Shown here: one piece after another, positions 1-5,571 of the stretch
Layout: each line of letters opens with the position of its first letter
Position numbering within the stretch: the first letter of the stretch is position 1
DNA from: Tabrizicola_A sp044377735
GTDB taxonomy: Bacteria > Pseudomonadota > Alphaproteobacteria > Rhodobacterales > Rhodobacteraceae
Length of the DNA stretch: 5,571 bases
Assembly (NCBI GenBank): GCA_044377735.1
Contig: JBILYK010000131.1
Span: forward strand, 1-5,571
Direction of reading: 5' to 3'
Notes under the pieces: model-generated
The model's input: the letters and a program-made list of their open reading frames with translations, nothing else
The model's database searches: none
What the model was told of the DNA's origin: nothing
Translations under genes and position numbers: made by a program

Positions 1-1438
1 CTGCCCGATCAACGATTTCGGTCACGGTTTCCAGATGCGCCGGGGCTGTCCCACCTTCAGATATGGCCAGCCCGATCGAGATGGTGACGGGCAGTGCGCG
101 ACCTTGGCCAATGTCAAAGGGGGCGTCTGATATCATGCTGCACAGCCGCTCCGCGATGCAGCGCGCCTCGGCCAAGGCGATGTCGGGCAGGGCAATGAGA
201 AACTCTTCCCCGCCGATGCGCGCCAAAAGATCGCCCGCCCGCAGGTTCTGGCGCAGGCGTTCAGCCGCTTGGAGCAGCACCACATCGCCAATGGCATGGC
301 CAAACCGGTCATTGACCGATTTGAACTGGTCAATGTCGGCCACCAGAACGGCAAAGACGGCCCCGCTGCTTTGGGCGGCTTCGGCGATGGCCTGCATGCG
401 TGCCAGACCATAGCGGCGGTTGTGCAGCCCGGTGAGAGGGTCGATCATTGCCAGCCGCAAACGGTCGGTGACCGACACGCGCAGCCGGTCTGCCTGCGAT
501 TTGAGCGACAAGAGGCGTTGCAGACGCAGGGCGATTTCCAGCGGCGCGGTGGCGGCATCAATCAGGTCATCCGCGCCAAGGTCGAAGGCCATGGCGGCCG
601 ATGCGTCGTCCGGGGTGTTGCGGTAAAGGGCAAAGCGCGCGTTTTGTGTCGTGCTGCGGCTGCGCAGATCTGACATCAGCCGCAACCCGCCGCCTTGCAG
701 CGGCAGATCCGCCTCAATCACGAAAAGATCCGGGCTGCGCCCATCTTGCAGCGCATTGGCCAGCGCCGCCTCAGCCGTCAGGGTCAGGACGCGGCTGGCC
801 AGTTTGGTGGCGAGATGGCGGCGCAAGAACAGCGCGGTTGCTGGCCGCTGCATCACGAGTGCGATGGTGTAGGGGGCGAGGGTTGCGGTTGGTTGGAACA
901 GAGCCGGGGCTTCGGCAAGGCATGACATATCCGGTGCGGTTGCGGCCGTGCTGCGCGCGGGCGCGGCAAGATCGGCAAATCCGGGATCGGCAAGATCAAG
1001 ATCGGTCAGCTCGAGATCTGACGGGGTGTCCCGGTGGTCAAGACCCATGCTGAGCCCATAAAGCGCGCCATGCGACCGCATCAGGCTGCGGATGCGCGCC
1101 GAGAGGGTTTGGTCATCAATCGGTTTGACCAGAAAATCATCTGCCCCGGCTTCAAACGCCTCAATCCGCGCGGCGGGGCTTTGGCGGGCGGAAAAGACCA
1201 CAACTGGCACGCGCCGCGTGACGGGATCGGCCCGCAACTGGCGCAAGACTTCGGTGCCGGGCATGTCGGGCAGGCCATAATCCAGCAAGATGAGATCGGG
1301 CGTCTGCGCGGCGGCCAAGGCAAGGGCGCTGGCCCCATCGGCCGCCACGACTGGCAAATAGCCGGCCGCGGTCAGCTTGACCTTCATGACGATGCGATTG
1401 GTCGCCACGTCGTCGACTATGAGAATCTTGCCACCCAT
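1..1438 (-). CDS. pleD: PleD-like response regulator diguanylate cyclase (3' end outside window)
   Basis: This is a cytoplasmic two-component response regulator that makes cyclic di-GMP from two GTP. It reads minus from ATG at 1438 and stays open to the left edge, giving 479 residues; by family comparison about 20-30 are missing. Receiver domain 1 (about 4-122) starts KILIVDD, with acidic pocket D9/D10, phospho-acceptor D53 in LLDYGLPD, S83 and K105 in VKP. A long Asp/Leu/Ala linker (about 124-188) follows, then a degenerate receiver 2 (about 190-305) with E242 at the acceptor position and no acidic pair. The GGDEF domain begins at DPLTGLHNRR (333-342) and has metal-binding D368 in ADIDQFK, the inhibitory RxxD site as RAGD (400-403) and the active loop GGEEF (409-413), so it should be active and feedback-inhibited. 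In Caulobacter, PleD drives the swarmer-to-stalked transition; the role here is inferred. The start is set by the REC N-terminus; the ribosome site is weak (AAAGG, 2 nt upstream). No divK lies next to it in the window. Confidence 0.96.
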   Translation of the reverse strand, partial: MGGKILIVDDVATNRIVMKVKLTAAGYLPVVAADGASALALAAAQTPDLILLDYGLPDMPGTEVLRQLRADPVTRRVPVVVFSARQSPAARIEAFEAGADDFLVKPIDDQTLSARIRSLMRSHGALYGLSMGLDHRDTPSDLELTDLDLADPGFADLAAPARSTAATAPDMSCLAEAPALFQPTATLAPYTIALVMQRPATALFLRRHLATKLASRVLTLTAEAALANALQDGRSPDLFVIEADLPLQGGGLRLMSDLRSRSTTQNARFALYRNTPDDASAAMAFDLGADDLIDAATAPLEIALRLQRLLSLKSQADRLRVSVTDRLRLAMIDPLTGLHNRRYGLARMQAIAEAAQSSGAVFAVLVADIDQFKSVNDRFGHAIGDVVLLQAAERLRQNLRAGDLLARIGGEEFLIALPDIALAEARCIAERLCSMISDAPFDIGQGRALPVTISIGLAISEGGTAPAHLETVTEIVDRA

Positions 1439-1477
1439 TACCTTTTTGTCCAGAACCGCCTGACTGGTGTCACAATG

Positions 1478-1533
1478 CTGATCAACTGGTTAACAAATCC
1501 TTTCCAAGCCTTTCCAAAAGGGTAATTGATCAG
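1478..1533. repeat. Inverted pair CTGATCAA ... TTGATCAG
   Basis: CTGATCAA at 1478-1485 and its exact reverse complement TTGATCAG at 1526-1533 flank 40 bases that include the tandem repeat and GTTAAC. Each arm contains the self-complementary core TGATCA. To the right, TTGA and TCAA half-sites continue (TTGA-N5-TCAA at 1526-1538 and TCAA-GT-TTGA at 1535-1544). They resemble FNR/CRP-type half-sites, but the spacing does not match the TTGAT-N4-ATCAA consensus, so no regulator is assigned. Confidence 0.4.
1499..1518. repeat. 10-bp tandem direct repeat (CCTTTCCAAG / CCTTTCCAAA)
   Basis: Two adjacent copies, 1499-1508 and 1509-1518, differ only in the last base. The 10-bp period is close to one helical turn, so both copies would face the same side of the DNA, which would suit side-by-side binding of a regulator. 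It may equally be a chance or slippage duplication. The repeat is seen directly; any function is inference. Confidence 0.6.
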
Positions 1534-1565
1534 GTCAAGTTTGATGAAAACATGTGGAAAACTCT

Positions 1566-1570
1566 GGGGA
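1566..1570 (+). promoter_or_regulatory. Ribosome binding site GGGGA that sets the DUF3572 start
   Basis: GGGGA lies 7 nt before ATG 1578. The alternative in-frame GTG at 1554 would add eight residues, but no purine-rich site stands at a suitable distance before it, so ATG 1578 is preferred. Confidence 0.6.
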
Positions 1571-1577
1571 AAACGCC

Positions 1578-1859
1578 ATGAATCGGCAAGAAGCCGCTGA
1601 AACCGTTGCGCTGCAGGCGCTGGGTTGGCTGCTCGCGCAGCCTCAAGATCTGGGTGGGTTCCTGTCAGCCTCGGGGGCGGCGCCGGGGGATTTGGCGCAT
1701 CTGGCGCGCGATCCGGTGTTTCTGGCGGCGCTGGTGGATTATCTTCTGGAAACCGATGACCGGGTTCTGGCCTGCACCACTGATCTTGGCCTGCCGCCCA
1801 CCGCGCTGGGCGAGGCGCGCCAAGGTCTGCCGGGCGGGCGTGATCCACACTGGACCTGA
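1578..1859 (+). CDS. DUF3572 family small protein
   Basis: A 93-residue protein of unknown function. It resembles the DUF3572 family of alphaproteobacteria: an N-terminal helix with the ETVALQALGWLL pattern (about 8-19), a middle part rich in Leu/Gly/Asp-Leu, a DPVFLAALVDYLLETDD stretch (about 45-61) and an LGLPP turn followed by a short helix ending in LPGG. It is predicted to be mostly helical and soluble, with no signal peptide or membrane segment. From memory, DUF3572 genes often sit near divK/pleD in alphaproteobacteria, which fits the divergent pleD here, but a link to c-di-GMP signalling is only suggested by position. The start follows the GGGGA site; TGA is at 1857-1859. The HAD gene follows after 71 bp on the same strand. 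Confidence 0.85.
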   Translation: MNRQEAAETVALQALGWLLAQPQDLGGFLSASGAAPGDLAHLARDPVFLAALVDYLLETDDRVLACTTDLGLPPTALGEARQGLPGGRDPHWT

Positions 1860-1868
1860 CGCGCCCGC

Positions 1869-1885
1869 CGCGCCATCTTGGCGCG
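1869..1885 (+). other. GC-rich hairpin in the DUF3572-HAD gap
   Basis: CGCGCC (1869-1874), loop ATCTT, GGCGCG (1880-1885) form a perfect 6-bp stem starting 10 nt after the DUF3572 stop. No T-run follows, so it is not a canonical intrinsic terminator. It may weaken read-through or protect the upstream mRNA end, or be chance in GC-rich DNA. Nothing else recognisable lies in this 71-bp gap apart from the ribosome site of the next gene. Confidence 0.3.
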
Positions 1886-1930
1886 CGATCACACAAGGGC
1901 CGATGACGCGGCCGCAAGAAGGACAGCCTG

Positions 1931-2626
1931 ATGATGGACGCGGCGATTTTCGACAAGGACGGCACGCTTTTTGACTTTCGCGCCACATGGGGCGGTTGGA
2001 CGGCGCGGGCGATTGACCATCTGGCGGGTCACGGGGCCGATCGCGCCGTTCTGGCGCGGCGTCTGGGCTATGATGTGGCGGCAGGGGTCTTTGCCAAGGA
2101 CAGCCCGGTCATTGCCTCTACCACGCCGGAACTTGTTGATATCATGCATGGGTTCGTGCCGCAGATGGACAAGGGCCAGCTGTTGGACATTCTTTCAGAG
2201 CTGTCAGAGGCTGCCCCGCAGGCCCCGGCGGCACCTTTGCGCCCGGTGTTTGAGGCATTGAAGGCGCGGGGGTTGAAGCTGGGCCTTGCCACCAATGACA
2301 CCGAGGCCCCGGCGCGGGCGCATTTGGCGGGGGCGGGGGTGCTTGACCTTTTTGATTTCGTGGCGGGCTGCGATTCTGGCTGGGGCGGCAAGCCTGCGCC
2401 GGGTCAGCTTTTGGCCTTTGCAAGCCGGGTGGGGGTGGACCCCTCGCGCGCGGTGATGGTGGGCGACAGCCTGCATGATCTGCACGCGGGCCGCGATGCG
2501 GGCATGAAGCGCGCGGCGGTTCTGACGGGTATCGCCGAAGCGGCCGAGTTGGCGCCCCATGCCGATGTCGTCTTGCCCGATATCAGCCATCTGGCCGCGT
2601 GGATCGACGGGCAGCGCCGCGTCTAA
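1931..2626 (+). CDS. HAD-superfamily hydrolase, phosphoglycolate phosphatase-like
   Basis: A 231-residue cytoplasmic phosphatase of the haloacid dehalogenase superfamily. All four catalytic motifs are present: motif I FDKDGT with nucleophile D8 and acid/base D10; motif II T121 in LGLATND; motif III K154 in GGKPAPG; motif IV GDSLHD with D179 and D183 binding Mg2+. The stretch between motifs I and II (about 15-95) fits a helical C1 cap, as in phosphoglycolate phosphatase (Gph). The length is typical of Gph (about 220-250 aa). Such enzymes remove phosphate from small molecules; 2-phosphoglycolate is plausible, but HAD substrate ranges are broad and the sequence does not settle it. A good AAGGA site (1919-1923) lies 7 nt before ATG 1931; an adjacent ATG at 1934 is the alternative start. 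TAA is at 2624-2626. It lies between the DUF3572 gene and the mttB-like gene, all on the plus strand. Confidence 0.92.
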   Translation: MMDAAIFDKDGTLFDFRATWGGWTARAIDHLAGHGADRAVLARRLGYDVAAGVFAKDSPVIASTTPELVDIMHGFVPQMDKGQLLDILSELSEAAPQAPAAPLRPVFEALKARGLKLGLATNDTEAPARAHLAGAGVLDLFDFVAGCDSGWGGKPAPGQLLAFASRVGVDPSRAVMVGDSLHDLHAGRDAGMKRAAVLTGIAEAAELAPHADVVLPDISHLAAWIDGQRRV

Positions 2627-2646
2627 CCTGCGCTTGGTGCAAAAAA

Positions 2647-2661
2647 CGACAAATTGTGTCG
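2647..2661. promoter_or_regulatory. Operator-like palindrome upstream of the mttB-like gene
   Basis: CGACA-N5-TGTCG is a perfect 5-bp inverted repeat, with a second one (ACAA-A-TTGT) nested at 2649-2657. It sits 21 nt after the HAD stop and about 80 nt before the mttB-like start, in a locally A-rich stretch. The size and symmetry suit a dimeric repressor or activator, but no regulator gene is in view and the motif matches no site I can name. Confidence 0.35.
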
Positions 2662-2698
2662 GTAATCTGGTTCGCGCCGCGCAAGGCTTTCGTTCATC

Positions 2699-2714
2699 TT
2701 GGGCAAAAGCCCAA
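2699..2714 (+). other. Small hairpin in the mttB-like leader
   Basis: TTGGGC (2699-2704), loop AAAA, GCCCAA (2709-2714) form a perfect 6-bp stem 27 nt before ATG 2742. No T-run follows, so it is not a standard terminator for the HAD gene. It may affect the stability or translation of the mttB-like mRNA, or be incidental. Confidence 0.35.
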
Positions 2715-2731
2715 AGGCGGGCTGTCACGAT

Positions 2732-2735
2732 GGAG
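2732..2735 (+). promoter_or_regulatory. Ribosome binding site GGAG that sets the mttB-like start
   Basis: GGAG lies 6 nt before ATG 2742, an ideal spacing. The other nearby in-frame ATG at 2730 has only AAAGG 12 nt upstream and overlaps this site, so 2742 is preferred. Confidence 0.55.
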
Positions 2736-2741
2736 CCGAAG

Positions 2742-4304
2742 ATGACCGATGATACCGCAGCACGCAAGCGCAGCCGCGCCGGTGGACGTGCTGGCAACAA
2801 GATTCGCGCAGGCTCGGCGGCCATCGATCAGATGCCGTGGCGGATTCCGGTCAATCCCGACCGGCCCATCGAGCCGATGGACGCCGATGGTGTACAGGCG
2901 GTCCACAAGGGCACGATGCGCATCCTGCGCGACATCGGGATCGAGTTTCTCAACCCCGAGGCGGTGTCTTTGTTGAAAAAGGCCGGCTGCCTTGTGAACG
3001 GCACCAATGTGCGCATGGACGAAGATTTCGTCATGGAAATGATCGGTCATGCGCCCGAGACCTTTACCATCACCCCGCGCAACCCCGAGCGCGAAGTGAT
3101 CATGGGCGGCAAGCATATGCTGTTCGTCAACGTCTCATCGCCGCCCAATGCCTGGGACATGGAGCGCGGCAAACGCTCGGGCGATTTCGAGACGTTCAAG
3201 GAATTCATGAAGCTGACGCAGTATTTCAACTGCATTCATATTGCGGGCGGCTATCCGGTGGAGCCGGTGGATATTCACGCATCCGTCCGCCATCTGGATT
3301 GCCTGTATGAAAAGCTGACGCTGACCGACAAGGTGGTTCACGCCTATTCCTTGGGTGCGGAGCGGGTCGAGGATGTGATGGAGATGGTCCGCATCGCGGG
3401 CGGCCTGAGCCATGATGAGTTTGACGCCAAGCCGCGGATGTACACCAACATCAACTCGGTTTCCCCGTTGAAGCACGACTTCCCGATGCTGGACGGGGCT
3501 TTGCGGCTGGCGCGGCGCGGCCAGCCGGTGGTGATCACGCCCTTTACGCTGGCCGGGGCGATGGCACCTGTCACGATGTCGGGGGCGGTGACGCTGTCGA
3601 TGGCCGAGGGCCTCGCGGCGGCGGCCTTGTTGCAATACGTCAACCCCGGTTGCCCGATTGCGCTGGGCACATTCACCTCGAACGTCGATATGAAGTCGGG
3701 CGCGCCGGCCTTTGGCACGCCGGAATACATGCGCGCGACGCAGATGACCGGGCAGATGGTGCGCCATTACAAGCTGCCGTTGCGCTCGTCTGGGGTTTGT
3801 GCCGCCAACGTCCCGGACGGGCAGGCGATGTGGGAAACCTCGAACAGCCTGTGGGCGGCGGTGCAAAGCCGCACCAACATGGTCTACCATGCGGCGGGCT
3901 GGCTGGAGGGGGGGCTGATCGCCAGCCCCGAAAAGTTCATCATGGATTGCGAAGTCCTGCAGATGATCCAGCGCTATTTCGAAGAGCCGATCTGGGCGAC
4001 GACCGAGGATGACATCGCGATTGATGCCATTCGCGAAGTGGGGGCGGGCGGGCATTACTTTGGCTGCCAGCACACGCAGGACCGCTATCAGACGGCGTTC
4101 TACCAGCCCTTCGTGAGCGATTGGCGCAACTATGAGGCATGGCAGGCCGATGGCGCGCTATGGACGCCCGAGCGGGCGCACCGGATCTACAAGCAGATCA
4201 TGGCCGAGTTTGAGCCGCCGGAGATGAACGGCGATCACCAGGAAGAGCTGCGGCAGTTCGTGGCCAAGCGCAAGCAAGAGGGCGGGGCGCCGACCGATTT
4301 CTGA
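2742..4304 (+). CDS. Trimethylamine methyltransferase (MttB) family protein, non-pyrrolysine type
   Basis: A 520-residue cytoplasmic protein of the MttB family (COG5598). Members move a methyl group from a methylated amine to the cob(I)alamin of a small corrinoid protein. The archaeal enzyme needs pyrrolysine at an in-frame UAG; this gene has none, placing it with homologues such as MtgB, the glycine betaine methyltransferase of Desulfitobacterium. The substrate is therefore more likely a quaternary amine (glycine betaine, proline betaine, carnitine) than trimethylamine, though unproven. Family-like stretches are NINSVSPLKHD (236-246), ITPFTLAGAMAPVT (265-278), GWLEGGLIASPEKFIMDCE (386-404) and GGHYFGCQHTQDRY (436-449); the length fits a TIM barrel plus C-terminal helices. 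The first 30 residues are basic and low-complexity (RKRSRAGGRAGNK) and look disordered. The reading frame extends upstream to 2559 inside the HAD gene, but GGAG before 2742 fixes the start. No mttC-like, mtaA-like or corrinoid reactivase gene is in view. Confidence 0.92.
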   Translation: MTDDTAARKRSRAGGRAGNKIRAGSAAIDQMPWRIPVNPDRPIEPMDADGVQAVHKGTMRILRDIGIEFLNPEAVSLLKKAGCLVNGTNVRMDEDFVMEMIGHAPETFTITPRNPEREVIMGGKHMLFVNVSSPPNAWDMERGKRSGDFETFKEFMKLTQYFNCIHIAGGYPVEPVDIHASVRHLDCLYEKLTLTDKVVHAYSLGAERVEDVMEMVRIAGGLSHDEFDAKPRMYTNINSVSPLKHDFPMLDGALRLARRGQPVVITPFTLAGAMAPVTMSGAVTLSMAEGLAAAALLQYVNPGCPIALGTFTSNVDMKSGAPAFGTPEYMRATQMTGQMVRHYKLPLRSSGVCAANVPDGQAMWETSNSLWAAVQSRTNMVYHAAGWLEGGLIASPEKFIMDCEVLQMIQRYFEEPIWATTEDDIAIDAIREVGAGGHYFGCQHTQDRYQTAFYQPFVSDWRNYEAWQADGALWTPERAHRIYKQIMAEFEPPEMNGDHQEELRQFVAKRKQEGGAPTDF

Positions 4305-4310
4305 TCGCGC

Positions 4311-4373
4311 CTCCTCGGGCGACTTCGTCTTCTCGTCGGGGGTGTCTCGACGAGAGGCGAAGCCTGCGAGGAG
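4311..4373. terminator. Long imperfect palindrome between convergent genes, possible bidirectional terminator
   Basis: Nearly the whole 72-bp gap can fold into one long hairpin. The outer stem is CTCCTCG (4311-4317) with CGAGGAG (4367-4373), the middle stem CTTCG (4323-4327) with CGAAG (4358-4362), and the inner stem CTCGTCG (4332-4338) with CGACGAG (4348-4354) around a 9-nt loop. CTT (4329-4331) and AGG (4355-4357) extend the inner stem with one G-T pair. No T-run follows on either strand, so it is not a classic intrinsic terminator. Its place between two converging stops suggests termination or mRNA 3'-end protection for both genes; a dispersed palindromic repeat is the alternative. Confidence 0.6.
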
Positions 4374-4376
4374 AGA

Positions 4377-5519
4377 TTAGCGCCGTGCCTTTTCCAGCGC
4401 CTGCAGGCCCAATCCGGCGAGAAGCCCCCAAAACGCCGCGCCAATGCCAAAGGCGGCCACGCCGCTGGCGGTGACCACCAGCGTAACCGTGGCGGCAAAG
4501 CGCGTCTCGGCTGCGGCAAAGGCCCCGCTGAGTGCGCCCATCAGGGGGCCCAGCAAGGCCAGCGCCACCAAAGCCACCATCAGCGCGGGCGGCAGGGCCG
4601 CCAAGAGCGCCAGAATGGCGGGGCTGAACAGCCCAAGGGTGGCCCAGAACCCGGCATAGACCACGCCTGCCTTCCAGCGCTGGCCCGCGTCGGGGTGCGT
4701 GTCCGGCCCCATGCAGATGGCCGCCGTAATGGCCGCCATTGAGGTGGTATGCGCGCCAAACAGCCCGGAGAGTGCAGATAAAAGCCCGGTCGTGACCAGA
4801 CCCGCCTGCACCGGGGGCGCGTAGCCATGGGCGCGCAGCGTGGCAAAGCCGGGCAGGTTTTGGGAGGCCATGGTGACGAGATAAAGCGGCAGGCCAAGGC
4901 CCAAAAGGACATCAAGCCGCAGGTCGGGTGCGATGAAGGTCAGGCTTGGGGCGGGCAGGCTGAGCGGTGGAAAGACCGCGCCGCCAAGCGTGAAGGCCAA
5001 GGTGAGCCCCAGCCCAAGCGCCGCGAGAACCGCCAGGGCGGGGTTCTTCAGCCGCACCAGCGCAAAAACCGCGATCATTGGCAAGACGAGGGCGGGCAGG
5101 GTTTGGGCCGCCCCAGCCCCTTTGAGGCAAAAGGGCAGGAGAACCCCGGCCAGCATACCCGCCGCCACCCCGTCGGGGATCAGCGCCACGGCCCGGCCCA
5201 AGGGCTTGATGACCCCGGTCAGCGCAATCAAGAGCCCGGCCAGCACAAAGGCCGCCACCGCCTCGGCCAGCGTCACCCCTTGGGTGGCGGCGATCAGGGC
5301 CGCACCCGGTGTGGACCAGGCCAGCACCACCGGCATCCGTGTGGTGAAGGACAAAAGCGCGGATCCGATGGCCTTGGCCAAGCAGACCGCCAGCACCCAG
5401 CTTGCGGTTTGTTCGGGGCTGGCCCCGACGGCGGTTGCCGCCGAGAGCACCAGCGCGATGGTCGAGCCATAGCCGACAAGCGCCGCCACGAGGGCCGATG
5501 AAATGACGGATGCCCGCAT
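4377..5519 (-). CDS. benE: BenE-family benzoate/H+ symporter-like transporter
   Basis: A 380-residue inner-membrane protein of the benzoate:H+ symporter family (PF03594, TC 2.A.46). It is almost wholly hydrophobic, with about 11-12 likely membrane segments. Family signatures are AWSTPGAAL (67-75), MASQNLPGFATLRAHGY (217-233) and GAHTTSMAAITAAICMGPD (255-273), with a short basic C-terminal tail (EKARR). Members are thought to import benzoate or related compounds with protons, but many are untested and no benzoate-degradation gene is in view, so the substrate is open. The family is certain; the symbol reflects family only. The open frame runs to the window edge, but ATG 5519 has GGGAG 5 nt upstream and begins directly at the first conserved hydrophobic stretch. 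It stops at TAA (4379-4377) and is convergent with the mttB-like gene across the long palindrome. Confidence 0.93.
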   Translation of the reverse strand: MRASVISSALVAALVGYGSTIALVLSAATAVGASPEQTASWVLAVCLAKAIGSALLSFTTRMPVVLAWSTPGAALIAATQGVTLAEAVAAFVLAGLLIALTGVIKPLGRAVALIPDGVAAGMLAGVLLPFCLKGAGAAQTLPALVLPMIAVFALVRLKNPALAVLAALGLGLTLAFTLGGAVFPPLSLPAPSLTFIAPDLRLDVLLGLGLPLYLVTMASQNLPGFATLRAHGYAPPVQAGLVTTGLLSALSGLFGAHTTSMAAITAAICMGPDTHPDAGQRWKAGVVYAGFWATLGLFSPAILALLAALPPALMVALVALALLGPLMGALSGAFAAAETRFAATVTLVVTASGVAAFGIGAAFWGLLAGLGLQALEKARR

Positions 5520-5524
5520 GAACG

Positions 5525-5529
5525 CTCCC
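5525..5529 (-). promoter_or_regulatory. Ribosome binding site GGGAG of the benE-like gene
   Basis: On the minus strand GGGAG lies 5 nt before ATG 5519. It supports this start over the ATG at the window edge, which would add 17 Pro-rich residues unlike the family N-terminus. The remaining bases to 5571 show no clear promoter. Confidence 0.6.
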
Positions 5530-5571
5530 GTAGTTGGGGCGACTATTGCGGGGTCTTTGGGGGGATGCAAG

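Larger units (their letters stand above)
1439..1577. promoter_or_regulatory. Divergent intergenic region between pleD and the DUF3572 gene
   Basis: These 139 bases separate two divergent genes and are clearly richer in A+T than the flanking coding DNA, so they should hold the promoters for both. Visible elements are a 10-bp tandem repeat (1499-1518), a GTTAAC palindrome (1489-1494), TGATCA palindromes at 1479-1484 and 1527-1532, and a cluster of TTGA/TCAA half-sites at 1526-1547. I cannot place -35 and -10 boxes with confidence. The regulatory role is inferred from position and composition. Confidence 0.55.

Noticed and set aside
1479..1494. Complete CtrA binding site upstream of pleD
   Set aside because: Only the GTTAAC half-site is present; the partner TTAAC at the expected spacing is absent on both sides.
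1526..1538. FNR/FnrL box in TTGATCAGGTCAA
   Set aside because: The two halves are separated by 5 bases instead of the 6 required by TTGA-N6-TCAA, so it does not fit the consensus.
2559..2741. N-terminal extension of the mttB-like frame starting inside the HAD gene
   Set aside because: The frame is open by chance through the HAD 3' end; the extra residues do not resemble the family N-terminus and good ribosome-site spacing is found only at 2742.
2204..2824. 206-codon minus-strand frame across the HAD/mttB-like junction
   Set aside because: It is mostly antisense to the HAD gene, Arg/Ala-rich and without domain features or a ribosome site; treated as a shadow frame.
3135..4073. 312-codon open frame on the minus strand
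   Set aside because: It is antisense to the strongly supported mttB-like gene, its translation is His/Arg-rich with no recognisable domain, and it is a typical shadow frame in GC-rich DNA.
4827..5501. 224-codon plus-strand open frame
   Set aside because: It lies antisense to the benE-like gene and its translation is a Gln/Gly/Arg-rich low-complexity string without a ribosome site or family match.
5520..5570. Longer benE-like start at the window edge
   Set aside because: The added 17 residues are Pro-rich and not membrane-like, whereas ATG 5519 has a well-spaced GGGAG.

Overview
The window reads as chromosomal DNA of a GC-rich alphaproteobacterium, most likely Rhodobacterales. This rests on the GC-rich codon use, a PleD-type diguanylate cyclase, a small DUF3572-type protein and a pyrrolysine-free MttB-family methyltransferase. 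The taxon is an inference from gene content and style; no rRNA or other marker is present.

Layout from left to right. (1) Positions 1-1438, minus strand: a pleD-like response regulator (REC, degenerate REC, GGDEF) with its C-terminal end cut off by the left edge. (2) Positions 1439-1577: a divergent intergenic region with a 10-bp tandem repeat and several TGATCA/TTGA-type palindromic elements. (3) Positions 1578-1859, plus: a 93-aa DUF3572-like protein. (4) Positions 1931-2626, plus: a HAD-superfamily phosphatase resembling phosphoglycolate phosphatase. (5) Positions 2742-4304, plus: a 520-aa trimethylamine methyltransferase (MttB) family protein without pyrrolysine, preceded by a 115-bp gap holding a palindrome and a small hairpin. 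(6) Positions 4311-4373: a long imperfect palindrome filling the gap between two convergent genes. (7) Positions 4377-5519, minus: a BenE-family benzoate/H+ symporter-like membrane protein. Positions 5520-5571 are its leader and hold nothing else recognisable.

How the genes relate. pleD and the DUF3572 gene diverge from a shared control region, and the DUF3572, HAD and mttB-like genes run in the same direction with gaps of 71 and 115 bp. They could be partly co-transcribed, but the palindrome in front of the mttB-like gene suggests it may have its own control. The MttB-like protein should pass a methyl group from a quaternary or tertiary amine to a corrinoid protein, but no corrinoid protein, second methyltransferase or reactivase lies in the window, so its partners and substrate cannot be named. 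The BenE-like gene is convergent and is probably a separate unit.

No RNA genes, insertion sequences, CRISPR arrays or phage genes were seen. I do not see a clearly new system. The items most worth a second look are the MttB homologue without its partners, the long intergenic palindrome, and the Glu at the phospho-acceptor site in the second receiver domain of PleD.
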